Positions 53,159 through 62,458 of a stretch of DNA of 64,000 nucleotides are shown in pieces. The notes below the pieces were generated by a model. It had not been told where the DNA came from. It ran no database searches and was given only the letters and a program-made list of their open reading frames with translations. The stretch is from assembly GCF_013350005.1 (NCBI RefSeq), contig NZ_JABVWW010000010.1:37764-101763 (forward strand). Direction: 5' to 3'. Source of the DNA: Methylocystis silviterrae. Lineage in GTDB: Bacteria > Pseudomonadota > Alphaproteobacteria > Rhizobiales > Beijerinckiaceae. Position 1 is the first letter of the stretch. Each line of letters starts with the position of its first letter. Both the position numbers and the translations under genes were made by a program.

Positions 53159-53746
53159 GTGTCTCCGGATCGGCTCGCTGCGGCGAGTTTCGCCAAAGTT
53201 TTGAGGGAATTCCCTGAGATAGATTTAGTGCGGGCGCCAGGGCCGTGGATCATCGGCGATTTGCAGCAGCGCCGCAACGCGGCGCGCAGCCGCGTCATCT
53301 ATGACGTCACGCGGATCGTGACCCGCGCGCTGAATGCGGCCCCGAATGGAATTGATCGCGTCGATTTCGCTCTCGCCAGGCATTGTCTCGCGCGCGGCGA
53401 AGTCGGCGAGGCGATCGACTATATCGATCCGCTTGATGAACTTGGATGGCTGCAAGCCGTTCGCGACTATTCGAAGCCGCAGTCGCTGCGTCGTCGCGCG
53501 GCGCTTGCGCGCCCCGGCAGAGGAGACGCCGCCGACCCCAATGCTTTTCTTGCAACGATTGACGACTTCATCGCGCGAATTATAAAGCGCGCTTCGACGC
53601 GGACCAGAATTGACCCGCAGGCGCGGCGCGCGCATTATTTCTTCACTCCAAATGAGTCGCCCAGCGCGAGAACGACTCGGGAAGTAGGGGTTTCATTTGA
53701 CTCTCTGCGATCAGCCGCAAGGGACCCCACGCAAGGCGCCAAGTGA
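53159..53746 (+). pseudogene. Possible N-terminal fragment of a family-1-type glycosyltransferase
   Basis: A 195-codon frame with a GTG start. Its residues 46-80 (VIYDVTRIVTRALNAAPNGIDRVDFALARHCLARG) match the start of large Rhizobiales glycosyltransferases, which begin with a YDVTRLV...TGIDRV pattern and run to 350-400 residues or more. Here the similarity ends and no catalytic domain follows. There is no room for a promoter next to the divergent hydratase gene. It overlaps the start of the MarR gene by 50 bases. Either a truncated gene or a short protein using the same N-terminal domain. Confidence 0.4.
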
Positions 53747-54143
53747 AGACGACCTGGCCACGCTCGCGCAATTTCGTACCGCCTTGCGAAGGTTTATAGC
53801 CTTCAGTGAACAGGTCGCCGCGGACCATGGCGTGACCGTGCAGTGGTATCAGGCGCTGCTGGTGGTGCGCACCTATCGCGGCGCAAAACACATCAGCGTC
53901 GGCGAACTCGCCGAGCAGCTGATGATCCGCGATCACAGCGCGGCGGAGCTCGTGTCGCGCTTGGCGCAGGCGAAGCTTGTCCGGCGAAAGACCGATCCGA
54001 CGGACCGTCGTAGATCGCTCGTCGTCATCACGCGAGCGGGCGAACGGCGGCTGTCGGAGCTCGCCGCCGTACATTTGAAGAAGCTTCGGGATACGCGGGG
54101 CGTTTTTATGAACTTCTTTCGCACGGCCGCGGAGTCTCAATAG
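53697..54143 (+). CDS. MarR-family transcriptional regulator
   Basis: A 148-residue winged-helix protein. The recognition region is ISVGELAEQLMIRDHSAAELVSRLAQAKLVRRKTDPTDRRRSLVVIT, which includes the typical D-x-R-S wing. The TTG start at 53697 could be replaced by an internal start. It ends 7 bases past the stop of the convergent hydrolase gene (their tails overlap). It may regulate the neighbouring AttEFGH-like genes, which is inference. Confidence 0.87.
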   Translation: MTLCDQPQGTPRKAPSEDDLATLAQFRTALRRFIAFSEQVAADHGVTVQWYQALLVVRTYRGAKHISVGELAEQLMIRDHSAAELVSRLAQAKLVRRKTDPTDRRRSLVVITRAGERRLSELAAVHLKKLRDTRGVFMNFFRTAAESQ

Positions 54144-55228
54144 CCCGTCATTTCGAGATAGCCCTCGCCGCTGTGCGAACCCTCAAACCGAATCGGACCT
54201 TCCCAATAGGCGAAATCGGTTCCCATCCAGCTTCTCGGATTGAGCGGCCGCGTCTCGATGTCGACGTCGCGGCTATTGATCTTAACGCGCCAACGGATTG
54301 GCACGTCACGATCAGCGATGCGCCTTGTCTCCAAAGGCTCGAGGACGATGTCGTCGCGCGCGATTATGGATATTGCGCCATCGGCGTCGATCCAGTTTCC
54401 GAAGAGGAACGGCGCCGCCTCGACGCTGCGCATGCGATACAGCATCAGCTTGGCGCCACCCTCAAGATGCAGCGAAAACCAGTCCCAGCCTTTTTGATCT
54501 GCGCCGAGCGGCTGACTCGACCATTCGCGATCCATCCAGGCGCGGCCGGAGACCTGGATTTTGCGTCCGTTCATCGACAACGAGCCTTCCGCCCCGAAGA
54601 ACGGCTGGCTGTAATAATAAGAGGCCTGTCCAGCCTCGGACTTGCGGCTGTAGCCGCCCTCGCCTTGCAATACGACCGGTCCCGTTGCTGTAAGGTCGAG
54701 CGCGTAGGCGAAACTCCTGTCGCTCGCGGAAACGCGCAGCCGCTCGATTCCGGCGTCCGCAGAATTGTCGCGCGTTTCCAAAACCCAGTCGTCGATATAG
54801 GCGCGAAAGGGCGTCGCCTCGACGCCCGCCTGGCCAATTCCGCCGCGCGCGAATTTTTGCGCGAAGAGATGTTCGCTGGCGCTCGTCGCCGCCGCATGAC
54901 CCATCCATACATTGCGGTCGTCCCAGCCGGCTCGCGCCGCGTTCGGCTGCATTGCAAAGCGAAAGAGCGTCCATTGGACGCCGTACGAGGCGCCGTCCGC
55001 GCCCGTTAGATTTGCGGTAATGTACCACCATTCGGTGCGAAAATTCGGATGCGCGCCATGGTCTCTTGGAAAAGCGAGCTGCGTTCCAGGTCGGGGAATC
55101 GCGAAGCCGGGCGCCGTCGCGCCAAGTCCGCCGAAGCCCTGCGCCAGCGCGCCGCTCGACGACAGCGCGAGAAGAAGCGCGGATCGCCTCGAAATCGCCG
55201 AGCGTCGTTCGGGGGCCCTAGCGTTCAT
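54137..55228 (-). CDS. Lipocalin-like CrtC/AttH-family hydrolase, Tat-exported
   Basis: A 363-residue protein with a Tat-like signal (RRSAISRRSALLLAL, residues 8-22). The body has the CrtC/AttH-type pattern NFRTEWWYITANLTGADGASYGVQWTLFRFA (about 62-92) and DREWSSQPLGADQKGWDWFSLHLE in the second half. Members include carotenoid hydratases and AttH-like proteins tied to ABC transporters. No carotenoid genes are here. It follows the ABC permease with an 11-base overlap, so it is part of that transport system. The substrate is unknown; lipids are the usual guess. Confidence 0.85.
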   Translation of the reverse strand: MNARAPERRSAISRRSALLLALSSSGALAQGFGGLGATAPGFAIPRPGTQLAFPRDHGAHPNFRTEWWYITANLTGADGASYGVQWTLFRFAMQPNAARAGWDDRNVWMGHAAATSASEHLFAQKFARGGIGQAGVEATPFRAYIDDWVLETRDNSADAGIERLRVSASDRSFAYALDLTATGPVVLQGEGGYSRKSEAGQASYYYSQPFFGAEGSLSMNGRKIQVSGRAWMDREWSSQPLGADQKGWDWFSLHLEGGAKLMLYRMRSVEAAPFLFGNWIDADGAISIIARDDIVLEPLETRRIADRDVPIRWRVKINSRDVDIETRPLNPRSWMGTDFAYWEGPIRFEGSHSGEGYLEMTGY

Positions 55229-57686
55229 TCGAGAAGACCCTGAGCAGGTCGGTCGGCGCCGCGCGGGCGAGCCGAACGACGGGAACGAGCGTTGCGAAGA
55301 ACGCGGCCCCGAGCGCGATAAGGAAAACCGCAAGCCATTGCGCCGGAAACATATGGAAGGGGAGTCGCCATCCGAAAGCGGCGACATTGACGATGGCCAC
55401 AAGGCACCAGGTCATGAACAGCCCCAGAGGGATCGCGAAAGCCGCGGCGCCGGCGGCAAAAGCTACGACCCGCGCCATTTCCAGCGCCGCCAGCTTTCGC
55501 CGCGTCGCGCCAAACGCCCAGACTGGCGCGATGCGGGCGCGCCGCATGTCGCTGAGCGTCAGCAGACTGGCGAAGAGCGCGACGCCGGACACGATCAGCG
55601 TCAGCGTGTTCAACGCCGTCGTGACGGCGAATGTGCGCTCGAAGATGTCCGTCGACAGCGCTTTGACTTCGGCTTGATCGACGATGCGCGCGATTTTTCC
55701 GCCAAAGCGTTGCTGCATATTTTCGATGACGCGCGCCGTGGCGCCCGGATCGACGCGCAGGCTGTAATGCACGCCCGAGGCGTTGTCGAAATAGCGCTTC
55801 AGCTTCTCGTGATCGATGCGCAGCTGGCCCTTCGGATTGCCGTAATCGGGAAAGACGCCGACGATGCGCGCGCGCAAGTCTTGCCCTGACGTCGGAATGT
55901 CGAGCGTCGCGCCGATGGCCAGACCAAGACGGCGCGCCAATTGCTCGCTGACGAGGATGGCGTCCTGAGCGTGCAGCGCAGTCCATGCGTCCGGCGCGGC
56001 GTCGATCAAGGGAAAATGCGCCGTATAGGTTTCGTGAGGCGTCATGCCGACGACGTCGACGGGCCATCCGCCGATGCGCGTCTTCGCGCGCCAGACAGGA
56101 AGAATTGCGGCAATCTCGGGCTGCGTGCGCGCCCACGCCTCGATGTCGCGCGCATCGGCGGGCGTCGCCGCTTCGAAATAGATCTCGGCGACGAGGCGCG
56201 CGTCGAGCCAGCGATCGAACGTCTGGCGAAAGCCCTCGACCATGCCGCCGACGCCAATGTTGGTCGCAAGCGCAACCAGCAGCGCCATCAGCGCAAGCGA
56301 AAGACCGGAAATTTCCTGGCGTCCGTCGGCGAAGAACCAGCGGGCGAGCGGGCGGCGCGCGAAACGTTCGCCGAGCGCCAGGGCTCCGGCGAGGCCGACC
56401 GGCAGAATGAGAGCGGCGGCAAGAAGCGCCAAGCCGATGATCGCGAAGCCTGACGCAAGTCCTTCGCCAAAGCCGTATGCGCCGGCCGCCGCGACAAGGG
56501 CAAGCGCCGCGAGCGCCGCCTGCCGTCGCAGATAGCGGTGATGCGCGCCGCGCCAGGCCATAGGACGCGCGAATGACAGCGCCGGCAGCCGCAATGCTTT
56601 CGTCATGCCGCTCGCCGCCGCAAGCGCCGCGCCGGCGCCCGCCATCGCGAGTCCGGAGAGCCACCAGCGCGCGTCGAGCGCAAGGCGATCGGAGATTTGC
56701 GCGCCGTAGAGGCTCTCGAGACTTTTTGCGACATCCGGCAGAAGCGCCTGCGCGATTGCGTGACCGCCGAGGACGCCCGCGCCTCCCGCGAGGAGCGTCA
56801 GGACGCCGATTTCGAATGCCATCGCCGCGATGAGGTTCGGCGCCGCGACTCCGAGCGCGCGTAAAGTGCGCAGGGTCGCCAGTCGCTGTTCGAAGGCGAG
56901 GCCGTAAGCGGCGTGCACGATGAACAGTCCGACGAGGAACGCAAGAAAGCCGAAGGCGGTGAGATTGAGGTGAAAACTGTCGGTCAGGCGAGCCAGATCG
57001 CTATCATCGTCCGGCGCGACGAGCCGCAAAGCATCGCCGGCGGTTCGCTTAAGCCGCGACTCGTCGAACGTCTCCTCATCGGTGATGACGAGACGCGAGA
57101 GCTTTCCGGGTCGATCGAGCAGGCGCTGGGCGACGCCGATGTCGACGATGATTGCGCCGGGCGGCGCTTCGGCGAGCGCGGCAAGCGGCGGGAGCTGCTG
57201 ACCGCGTTCGGTTTGCGGCTGGGCGCCCTCTGAAAGATCAAGCCGGCGCAACGTCTGCGGGGCGGCAAAGCTGCGGCCTGGGCCAGTGAAAAACTCTTCC
57301 AGGACGTCCGCGCGGCTTCGCATATGCGCGATCGGCGAACGGCGCGGCAGCGACACCGGCTCGACGCCGATGATCCGAATATTCTTTTCGCCAATTCGGA
57401 CTGCGCCCTCCAAGACTGGCGAGACGGTGACGCCGGCGCGACGCAGTCTCACAAAGAGCTCCTGGTCAAACAGGCCGCCGCGAGCGGCGACGAGCGTTCT
57501 CGCGCCGCCGCCCGAAATCGCGGTCGCCGCGGCGTCATAACTGTTGCGCGCCTGAGCGTTCAGCGCCTGCACGCCGCTCCAGAGCGCCGTGGCGATGGCG
57601 AGACCGAGCACGAGCGTCGCGAGGTTGCCTGGGCGTCGGCGCCAGTGGCTAATCAGCGCGGCGAGCGTCCAGAGCGTCTCTCTCAT
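55218..57686 (-). CDS. ABC transporter permease of the FtsX/LolE-MacB type (AttFG-like)
   Basis: An 822-residue permease with membrane segments near residue 20-40, then clusters near 265-380, 390-470 and 690-810. Two FtsX-like domains are evident, separated by large periplasmic loops with MacB-PCD character. The gene is fused to a length seen in AttF/AttG-type permeases. The lipocalin-like hydrolase follows with overlap, and the ATPase lies upstream across a repeat. It probably moves a lipid or lipoprotein-like molecule across the periplasm. Confidence 0.9.
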   Translation of the reverse strand: MRETLWTLAALISHWRRRPGNLATLVLGLAIATALWSGVQALNAQARNSYDAAATAISGGGARTLVAARGGLFDQELFVRLRRAGVTVSPVLEGAVRIGEKNIRIIGVEPVSLPRRSPIAHMRSRADVLEEFFTGPGRSFAAPQTLRRLDLSEGAQPQTERGQQLPPLAALAEAPPGAIIVDIGVAQRLLDRPGKLSRLVITDEETFDESRLKRTAGDALRLVAPDDDSDLARLTDSFHLNLTAFGFLAFLVGLFIVHAAYGLAFEQRLATLRTLRALGVAAPNLIAAMAFEIGVLTLLAGGAGVLGGHAIAQALLPDVAKSLESLYGAQISDRLALDARWWLSGLAMAGAGAALAAASGMTKALRLPALSFARPMAWRGAHHRYLRRQAALAALALVAAAGAYGFGEGLASGFAIIGLALLAAALILPVGLAGALALGERFARRPLARWFFADGRQEISGLSLALMALLVALATNIGVGGMVEGFRQTFDRWLDARLVAEIYFEAATPADARDIEAWARTQPEIAAILPVWRAKTRIGGWPVDVVGMTPHETYTAHFPLIDAAPDAWTALHAQDAILVSEQLARRLGLAIGATLDIPTSGQDLRARIVGVFPDYGNPKGQLRIDHEKLKRYFDNASGVHYSLRVDPGATARVIENMQQRFGGKIARIVDQAEVKALSTDIFERTFAVTTALNTLTLIVSGVALFASLLTLSDMRRARIAPVWAFGATRRKLAALEMARVVAFAAGAAAFAIPLGLFMTWCLVAIVNVAAFGWRLPFHMFPAQWLAVFLIALGAAFFATLVPVVRLARAAPTDLLRVFSNER

Positions 57687-57712
57687 ACGACATCCGCTTG
57701 AACGGCTCGGAT

Positions 57713-57822
57713 GTCATTCCCGACGCGCGCGCAAAGCGCGCGATCGGGAATCCAGAGCAAGATCAGGGTTCTTGGATTTGCTCTGGATTCGCGGTCAGGC
57801 CTTCGGCCTGCCGCGAAGGACA
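57713..57822. repeat. Dispersed palindromic repeat, family 2, copy C
   Basis: It runs GTCATTCCCGACGCGCGC...GCGCGCGATCGGGAATCCAGAGCAA then TTGCTCTGGATT-CGGTCAGGCC-TTC-GGCCTGCCG...GGACA. Copy D at 61142 is the closest relative and also shares flanking bases (ACGGCTC-GATGTC and GGTCC-AGCGAA-GGATC). It separates the ABC permease from its ATPase. Confidence 0.85.
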
Positions 57823-57855
57823 CGGTCCAAGCGAACGGATCGGTCGGAATTCGTT

Positions 57856-58515
57856 TCATTGCGCCGCCAGAAGACCGGCCTCCAGGCGTACGCGGCGTTG
57901 CAACCGGCCGGCAAGCCGTTCGCTGTGCGTCGCCATCAGAAAGGCGCAGCCGGTCGCGGTGACGAGGTCGAGCGCGAGCGCCATGACGGCGTCGCCGGTC
58001 GCTTCGTCGAGATTGCCGGTCGGTTCGTCCGCGAGCAGAAGCCTCGGGCGCACGGCGAACGCGCGGCCGATGGCGACGCGCTGCTGCTGTCCGCCGGATA
58101 GCTCCTCAGGATATCGGGCGGCGAGCGTCGCAAGACCAAGACGCGCGGTGAGTTCTTCCTGCCACGACGGATCGTAGCGCCCGGCAAGTCGGGCCTGGAA
58201 GCCCAAGTTTTCGCAAACGGTCAGGCTCGGAATCAAATTGAACTGCTGAAAGACGACGCCGATCTTTTCGCGCCGCATGGCGGCCCGCGCATTTTCCGAC
58301 AGCCGTGTCAGCGTGACGCCATCGAGAACGATTTCGCCGGAGTCGGCGTCGTCGAGCGCGCCGACCAGATGCAGGAGCGTGCTCTTGCCGCTGCCGGATT
58401 CGCCGGTCAGCGCCAGACTGGCGCCCGTGGCGAGCGTGAAGTCAACGCCGCGCAGCACGGGAATGCGGCCCTGCGGCGTCGGATAGGATTTCTGAAGCCC
58501 CTCGACGCGCAGCAT
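57856..58515 (-). CDS. ABC transporter ATPase of the LolD/MacB type (AttE-like)
   Basis: A 219-residue ATPase with Walker A GESGSGKST (38-46), Q-loop VVFQQFNLIP (87-96), signature LSGGQQQR (139-146) and Walker B LLLADEPT (159-166). The start ATG 58515 (MLRVEGLQKSYPTPQGR) fits the family length. Upstream in-frame codons have no homology. It pairs with the permease at 55218, with a repeat element between the two genes, and with the hydrolase at 54137. Confidence 0.94.
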   Translation of the reverse strand: MLRVEGLQKSYPTPQGRIPVLRGVDFTLATGASLALTGESGSGKSTLLHLVGALDDADSGEIVLDGVTLTRLSENARAAMRREKIGVVFQQFNLIPSLTVCENLGFQARLAGRYDPSWQEELTARLGLATLAARYPEELSGGQQQRVAIGRAFAVRPRLLLADEPTGNLDEATGDAVMALALDLVTATGCAFLMATHSERLAGRLQRRVRLEAGLLAAQ

Positions 58516-58658
58516 CGGCGCGCTTGTCCGCCCAGCGGCGAGATTTTCCGGCGTCGCGTGAATCGACAAGCATTGCGCCCTGATCGGACCGGCGAAGGCG
58601 GCCGGCGCGCCAGCCCTATATATGGCTCGCCCCGGCCGATCGCCCAAACGTCGCCGAG

Positions 58659-58724
58659 CTAGAAGGCGAGGCGCAAGCCGCCATAGACCGTGCGTCCGGC
58701 GTGCGTCCGACTGTTGATATCGAC
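58659..58724 (-). pseudogene. C-terminal scrap of a TonB-dependent receptor
   Basis: Read on the minus strand, this stretch encodes VDINSRTHAGRTVYGGLRLAF followed by TAG. The final residues GRTVYGGLRLAF have the aromatic-ended last-strand pattern of TonB-dependent receptors. No barrel or plug is present upstream, where the sequence loses resemblance. It is probably what is left after a deletion, and a chance match is possible for so short a piece. Confidence 0.35.
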
Positions 58725-58806
58725 GCGCTCGCTGCGCGCTTCGGCCTCAGGCGGGCGCCTGAAGCGCGGCTTTGAGCCATGGCCTGGAGCCGCTAGAACT
58801 GTGGCC

Positions 58807-61086
58807 ATGCAACGAATCGGTAAAAACGCCGGCCGCCCGGAAGGTCAGCCCTACGCCCTCGCGGCGGCGTTCTTCCTCGTCTGCGCGCTGGCGCTCGCCT
58901 TTCCCTGGCTTTCCGGGCGCGTCACCATTCCCTGGGACGCGAAAGCGCATTTTTTTCCGCAGTTCGCCTTTCTCGCCCATGCGCTGCACAGCGGCCAGTC
59001 GCCGTTCTGGACGCCGCACGTCTTTGCGGGGATGCCGCAGATCGCCGATCCGCAATCGCTGATCTTCGCTCCGTTTTTCCTGCTGGCGGCGGCGCTGGTT
59101 CCCGAGCCGTCCTTCGTTCTGGCCGACGCGATTGTCTTTGCGATGCTGGCCATGGGCGGCCTTGCGCTCATCGCCTATTTTCGCGATCGCGGTTGGAGCG
59201 CCGCGGGAGGATTGCTCGCTGCTCTCGCCTTCGCTTTTGGCGGCTCGGCGGCGTGGCGAATTCAGCATGTCGGGCAGATCATGAGTCTCGCCTGGCTCCC
59301 GGTCACGCTGTGGCTGCTGGCGCGGGGACTCGATCGGCGCTCGGCGCTCTACGGCGCCGCGGCGGGCGCCGCCGCCGCACTTCTGGTGCTGGGACGGGAC
59401 CAGGTCGCGTTCCTAGGCGTGCTGATGCTGTCCGCCTATGCCGCCTATCGCGTCGCCACGGATGAATCGCCCAAACTCAGCGCGGTCGCGCCCCTGGCCG
59501 CCGGAGCGCTCACGGGCCTGACGATCATCGCCGTTCCGCTTGCCTTCACGCTGGACCTCGCCGCGCATTCAAACCGACCCGAGATCGATCTCGACGGCGC
59601 ATTCAAGGGCTCGCTGCCGCCGGGCTCCTTCTGGACGCTGATCTCAGCCAATATGTTCGGAACGGACGGCCCGCTTAAGAACTTCTGGGGCCCCCCCGCC
59701 GGCGAGCGCGACCTATTCCTCGCGCGCAACATGACCAATGTTTACTTGGGCGAACTGACGCTCGTATCGTTGATCGCGGCGCTGGGCAGGCGCTTCCTTT
59801 CGAATAAGGAAATCCGCTTCTTCGCCGCCGCCGCGCTGTTTTTCGCCCTCTACGCCCTGGGCCGCTACACGCCGGTCTTCGCCTTCTTCTATTATCTGCC
59901 GGGCGTCGACCTTTGGCGGCGGCCGGCCGACGCTACATTCTTGCTCGGCGCGACGCTCGCGATCCTCGCGGGCTATGGCTTCAATCTCGTTGAGCGGGGC
60001 GAGGCCACGCCACGCACGGCTTGGCTTGTCGGCGCCGTCGCCGCGCTGTTCGCGGTCGCGCTGCTTATCGCGGCCGCCAAGGGCCACCTTAATCAAGCCT
60101 CTTGGCCGCTCGCGATAAGCGCGATTTTTGCCGCGCTCGCCATCGCGCTTATCCTCGCGACTCGCGACAGGCTGCTGCGCGGCCCGTATCTGCTCGCGGC
60201 GGTCGCCACGCTGATGAGCGTCGATCTTACGATCGGCAACGGACCAAATGAATCGACGGCCTTGCCGCCTGAACAGTTCGAGGCCTTGCGGGTCGACGGC
60301 AAGGATCCTGTGATCGCCTATCTGCGCGGCAAGCTCAAGGAGACGGCGACGCCGGATCGTCGCGACCGCGTCGAGCTTGCGGCGATTGATTTCCATTGGC
60401 CGAACGCGTCGCTCGTTCATGGCTTCGATCATGATCTCGGTTACAATCCCATCCGGCTTCGGCTCTTCGAAGACGTAACCGGCGCCGGCGACCATCTCGC
60501 GCTTCCCGAGCAGCGCCAGTTTTCCAAGCTCTATCCGTCCTATCGCTCAGTCCTGTCGGACATGCTCGGCCTGCGATTTATCGCGACCGGCGTGCCCATC
60601 GAAAAGATCGACCGGAATTACAAGCATGGCGACTTCGTCGAACTCACGCGCATCGGCGACGTTCACATTTACGAAAATCCCCGCGCCATGCCGCGCGTCA
60701 TACTCGCAACCTGCGCCATCCACGTCGATTTCGCGGCGATGATGAAGAGCGGCGAGTGGCCGGAGGCGGACTATCGTGAGACGGTGCTCCTGGAGACGCC
60801 GCCGATCTGCCATACACGCAAAGATGCGCCGCCGGCGACGGCGAAAATCCTCTCCTACGAGAACGATCGCATCGTCGCCGAGGCCAGCGCGCCTCCGGGC
60901 GGAGGCTGGCTTGTTTTGCACGATGTCTGGCATCCGTGGTGGTTCGCGAACCTCGACGGCGTGGAAGCGCCGATTCTGCGCGCGAACGTCATGTTCCGGG
61001 CGGTCGCGATTCCGGAAGGGCGCCATGAGGTGCGGTTCCACTTTCAGCCTCTGCGCGGATTGCTGGCGGAACTCTCGCGAAGATAG
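58807..61086 (+). CDS. Large polytopic membrane protein (YfhO-like / GT-C-type)
   Basis: A 759-residue protein with about a dozen membrane segments in residues 15-510 and a soluble C-terminal domain (about 520-759). The first periplasmic loop contains WDAKAHFFPQFAFLAHALHSGQSPFWTPHVFAGMPQ, which matches YfhO and GT-C glycosyltransferase-like proteins with an Asp after the first segment. These transfer sugars from lipid carriers to envelope or protein acceptors. ATG 58807 is preferred because its residues give the first membrane segment; the frame opens further upstream into remnant DNA. No other sugar genes adjoin, but a SPINDLY-type transferase lies 1.4 kb downstream. Confidence 0.82.
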   Translation: MQRIGKNAGRPEGQPYALAAAFFLVCALALAFPWLSGRVTIPWDAKAHFFPQFAFLAHALHSGQSPFWTPHVFAGMPQIADPQSLIFAPFFLLAAALVPEPSFVLADAIVFAMLAMGGLALIAYFRDRGWSAAGGLLAALAFAFGGSAAWRIQHVGQIMSLAWLPVTLWLLARGLDRRSALYGAAAGAAAALLVLGRDQVAFLGVLMLSAYAAYRVATDESPKLSAVAPLAAGALTGLTIIAVPLAFTLDLAAHSNRPEIDLDGAFKGSLPPGSFWTLISANMFGTDGPLKNFWGPPAGERDLFLARNMTNVYLGELTLVSLIAALGRRFLSNKEIRFFAAAALFFALYALGRYTPVFAFFYYLPGVDLWRRPADATFLLGATLAILAGYGFNLVERGEATPRTAWLVGAVAALFAVALLIAAAKGHLNQASWPLAISAIFAALAIALILATRDRLLRGPYLLAAVATLMSVDLTIGNGPNESTALPPEQFEALRVDGKDPVIAYLRGKLKETATPDRRDRVELAAIDFHWPNASLVHGFDHDLGYNPIRLRLFEDVTGAGDHLALPEQRQFSKLYPSYRSVLSDMLGLRFIATGVPIEKIDRNYKHGDFVELTRIGDVHIYENPRAMPRVILATCAIHVDFAAMMKSGEWPEADYRETVLLETPPICHTRKDAPPATAKILSYENDRIVAEASAPPGGGWLVLHDVWHPWWFANLDGVEAPILRANVMFRAVAIPEGRHEVRFHFQPLRGLLAELSRR

Positions 61087-61141
61087 CGAGCGAATGTCGG
61101 CAATTGGCGCGTGACACGAATTCTCTTTGCACGGCTCCGAT

Positions 61142-61249
61142 GTCATTCCCGACGCGCGCAAGGCGCGCGATCGGGAATCCAGAGCAAAACAAACATTGTT
61201 GGATCGGCTCTGGATTCCCGGTCAGGCCTTCGGCCTGCCGGGAATGACA
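61142..61249. repeat. Dispersed palindromic repeat, family 2, copy D
   Basis: It starts GTCATTCCCGACGCGCGC and ends CGGCCTGCCGGGAATGAC, so the outermost bases pair perfectly (GTCATTCCCG / CGGGAATGAC). Inner stems are GCGCGC/GCGCGC and GGTCAGGCC-TTC-GGCCTGCC. It is the most complete copy of the family. It lies between the YfhO-like gene and the convergent hemH. Confidence 0.88.
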
Positions 61250-61281
61250 GGTCCGAGCGAATGGATCAGCCTGAATCCGTG

Positions 61282-62289
61282 TTAGATCCAGCCCGCGATC
61301 TCGCGCTTCGCCAAAGTCTCGACAAGCGCCATGCCTTCGTCGCTGTCGTTGAGACATGGCAGGCGGGCGAATTTCTCGCCGCCTTTCTCAAGAAAAAGAT
61401 CGCGAATTTCGACGCCAAGCTCTTCGATCGTTTCCAGGCAATCGGCGGCGAATCCCGGCGCGACGACGGCGATGCGCTTGACGCCGGCGCCGGCAAGCTC
61501 GGTCACCACATCCGACGTATAGGGCTCGATCCACCGGGCGCGCCCAAAGCGCGACTGAAAGGCGAGACGCAGGCTTTGGGCGTTCATGCCGAGCCGTTCG
61601 CAGAGCAGTCGCCATGTCGCTTCGCAGTGCTCGCGATAAGGATCGCCGCGATCGATCTGCGCCTGCGGAAGGCCATGGAACGAGGCGATGATGACCTCTG
61701 GTTCGAAATCGAGCGCGGCGCGCGCGCGCGTAATATTCGTCGCGAGCGCGTCGATGTAGGCGGGGTCGTCGTAATAGGGCGCGCCGATGCGGAGCGCTGG
61801 CTGCTTGCGCAGCTCGCGCAGCGCGTCGAAAGCGGCGTCGGCGGCGGAGCCCGTGGTCGATGACGCATATTGCGGGTAGAGCGGCAGCATCGCGATCCGC
61901 TCGCAGCCTTTTACGATCAGCGATTCGATCTGCGTCGCGATCGACGGCGCGCCGTAGCGTAGCGCGTAGTCGATGATGAGGTTCGAAGCGCCAATCCGCG
62001 CCTGCAGCTTCTCGGCTTGCAGGCGGGTAAAGGTTTTCAGCGGACCTTCGCCCGTGTCGGCGTTCCAGATCGACTCATAGAGCTTCGCCGAGCGCGCTGG
62101 GCGGGTGTTGAGCACGACGCCGTAGAGGATCGGCAGCCATAACGCGCGCGGGAGATCGACGACCCTGCGGTCGGACAGAAATTCCGCCAGATAGCGCCGC
62201 ACCGCCGCGACATCGGGCGCATCAGGCGTGCCGAGATTGACGAGGAGGAGTCCAACCGGCGCATCTCTCGAGATCGTGGCTGACGTCAT
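61282..62289 (-). CDS. hemH: Ferrochelatase
   Basis: A 335-residue ferrochelatase that inserts ferrous iron into protoporphyrin IX, the last step of haem synthesis. Visible signatures are VGLLLVNLGTPDAPDVAAVRRYLAEFLSD at the start, MLPLYPQYASSTTGSA, IIASFHGLPQAQIDRGDPY with the metal-linked His, and FQSRFGRARWIEPYT. ATG 62289 fits the family. Haem demand is high here because of the cytochromes of the xox and sor systems. It is a single-gene unit. Confidence 0.96.
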   Translation of the reverse strand: MTSATISRDAPVGLLLVNLGTPDAPDVAAVRRYLAEFLSDRRVVDLPRALWLPILYGVVLNTRPARSAKLYESIWNADTGEGPLKTFTRLQAEKLQARIGASNLIIDYALRYGAPSIATQIESLIVKGCERIAMLPLYPQYASSTTGSAADAAFDALRELRKQPALRIGAPYYDDPAYIDALATNITRARAALDFEPEVIIASFHGLPQAQIDRGDPYREHCEATWRLLCERLGMNAQSLRLAFQSRFGRARWIEPYTSDVVTELAGAGVKRIAVVAPGFAADCLETIEELGVEIRDLFLEKGGEKFARLPCLNDSDEGMALVETLAKREIAGWI

Positions 62290-62458
62290 GATGAGCCTTA
62301 TTCGGACCGGCCGCCCGGATGGCGGCGCGGCAAAAGAATATCTTCTAGCGGCGACGGCGGTCCTGGCAACACGCCAAGACGACGATCGTCGCGCGGCATG
62401 GAAATCGCTTCGCGCACGAAGGCCGGCTGATGTGCGATTGGCCCCGCGAAAGGGCGCC

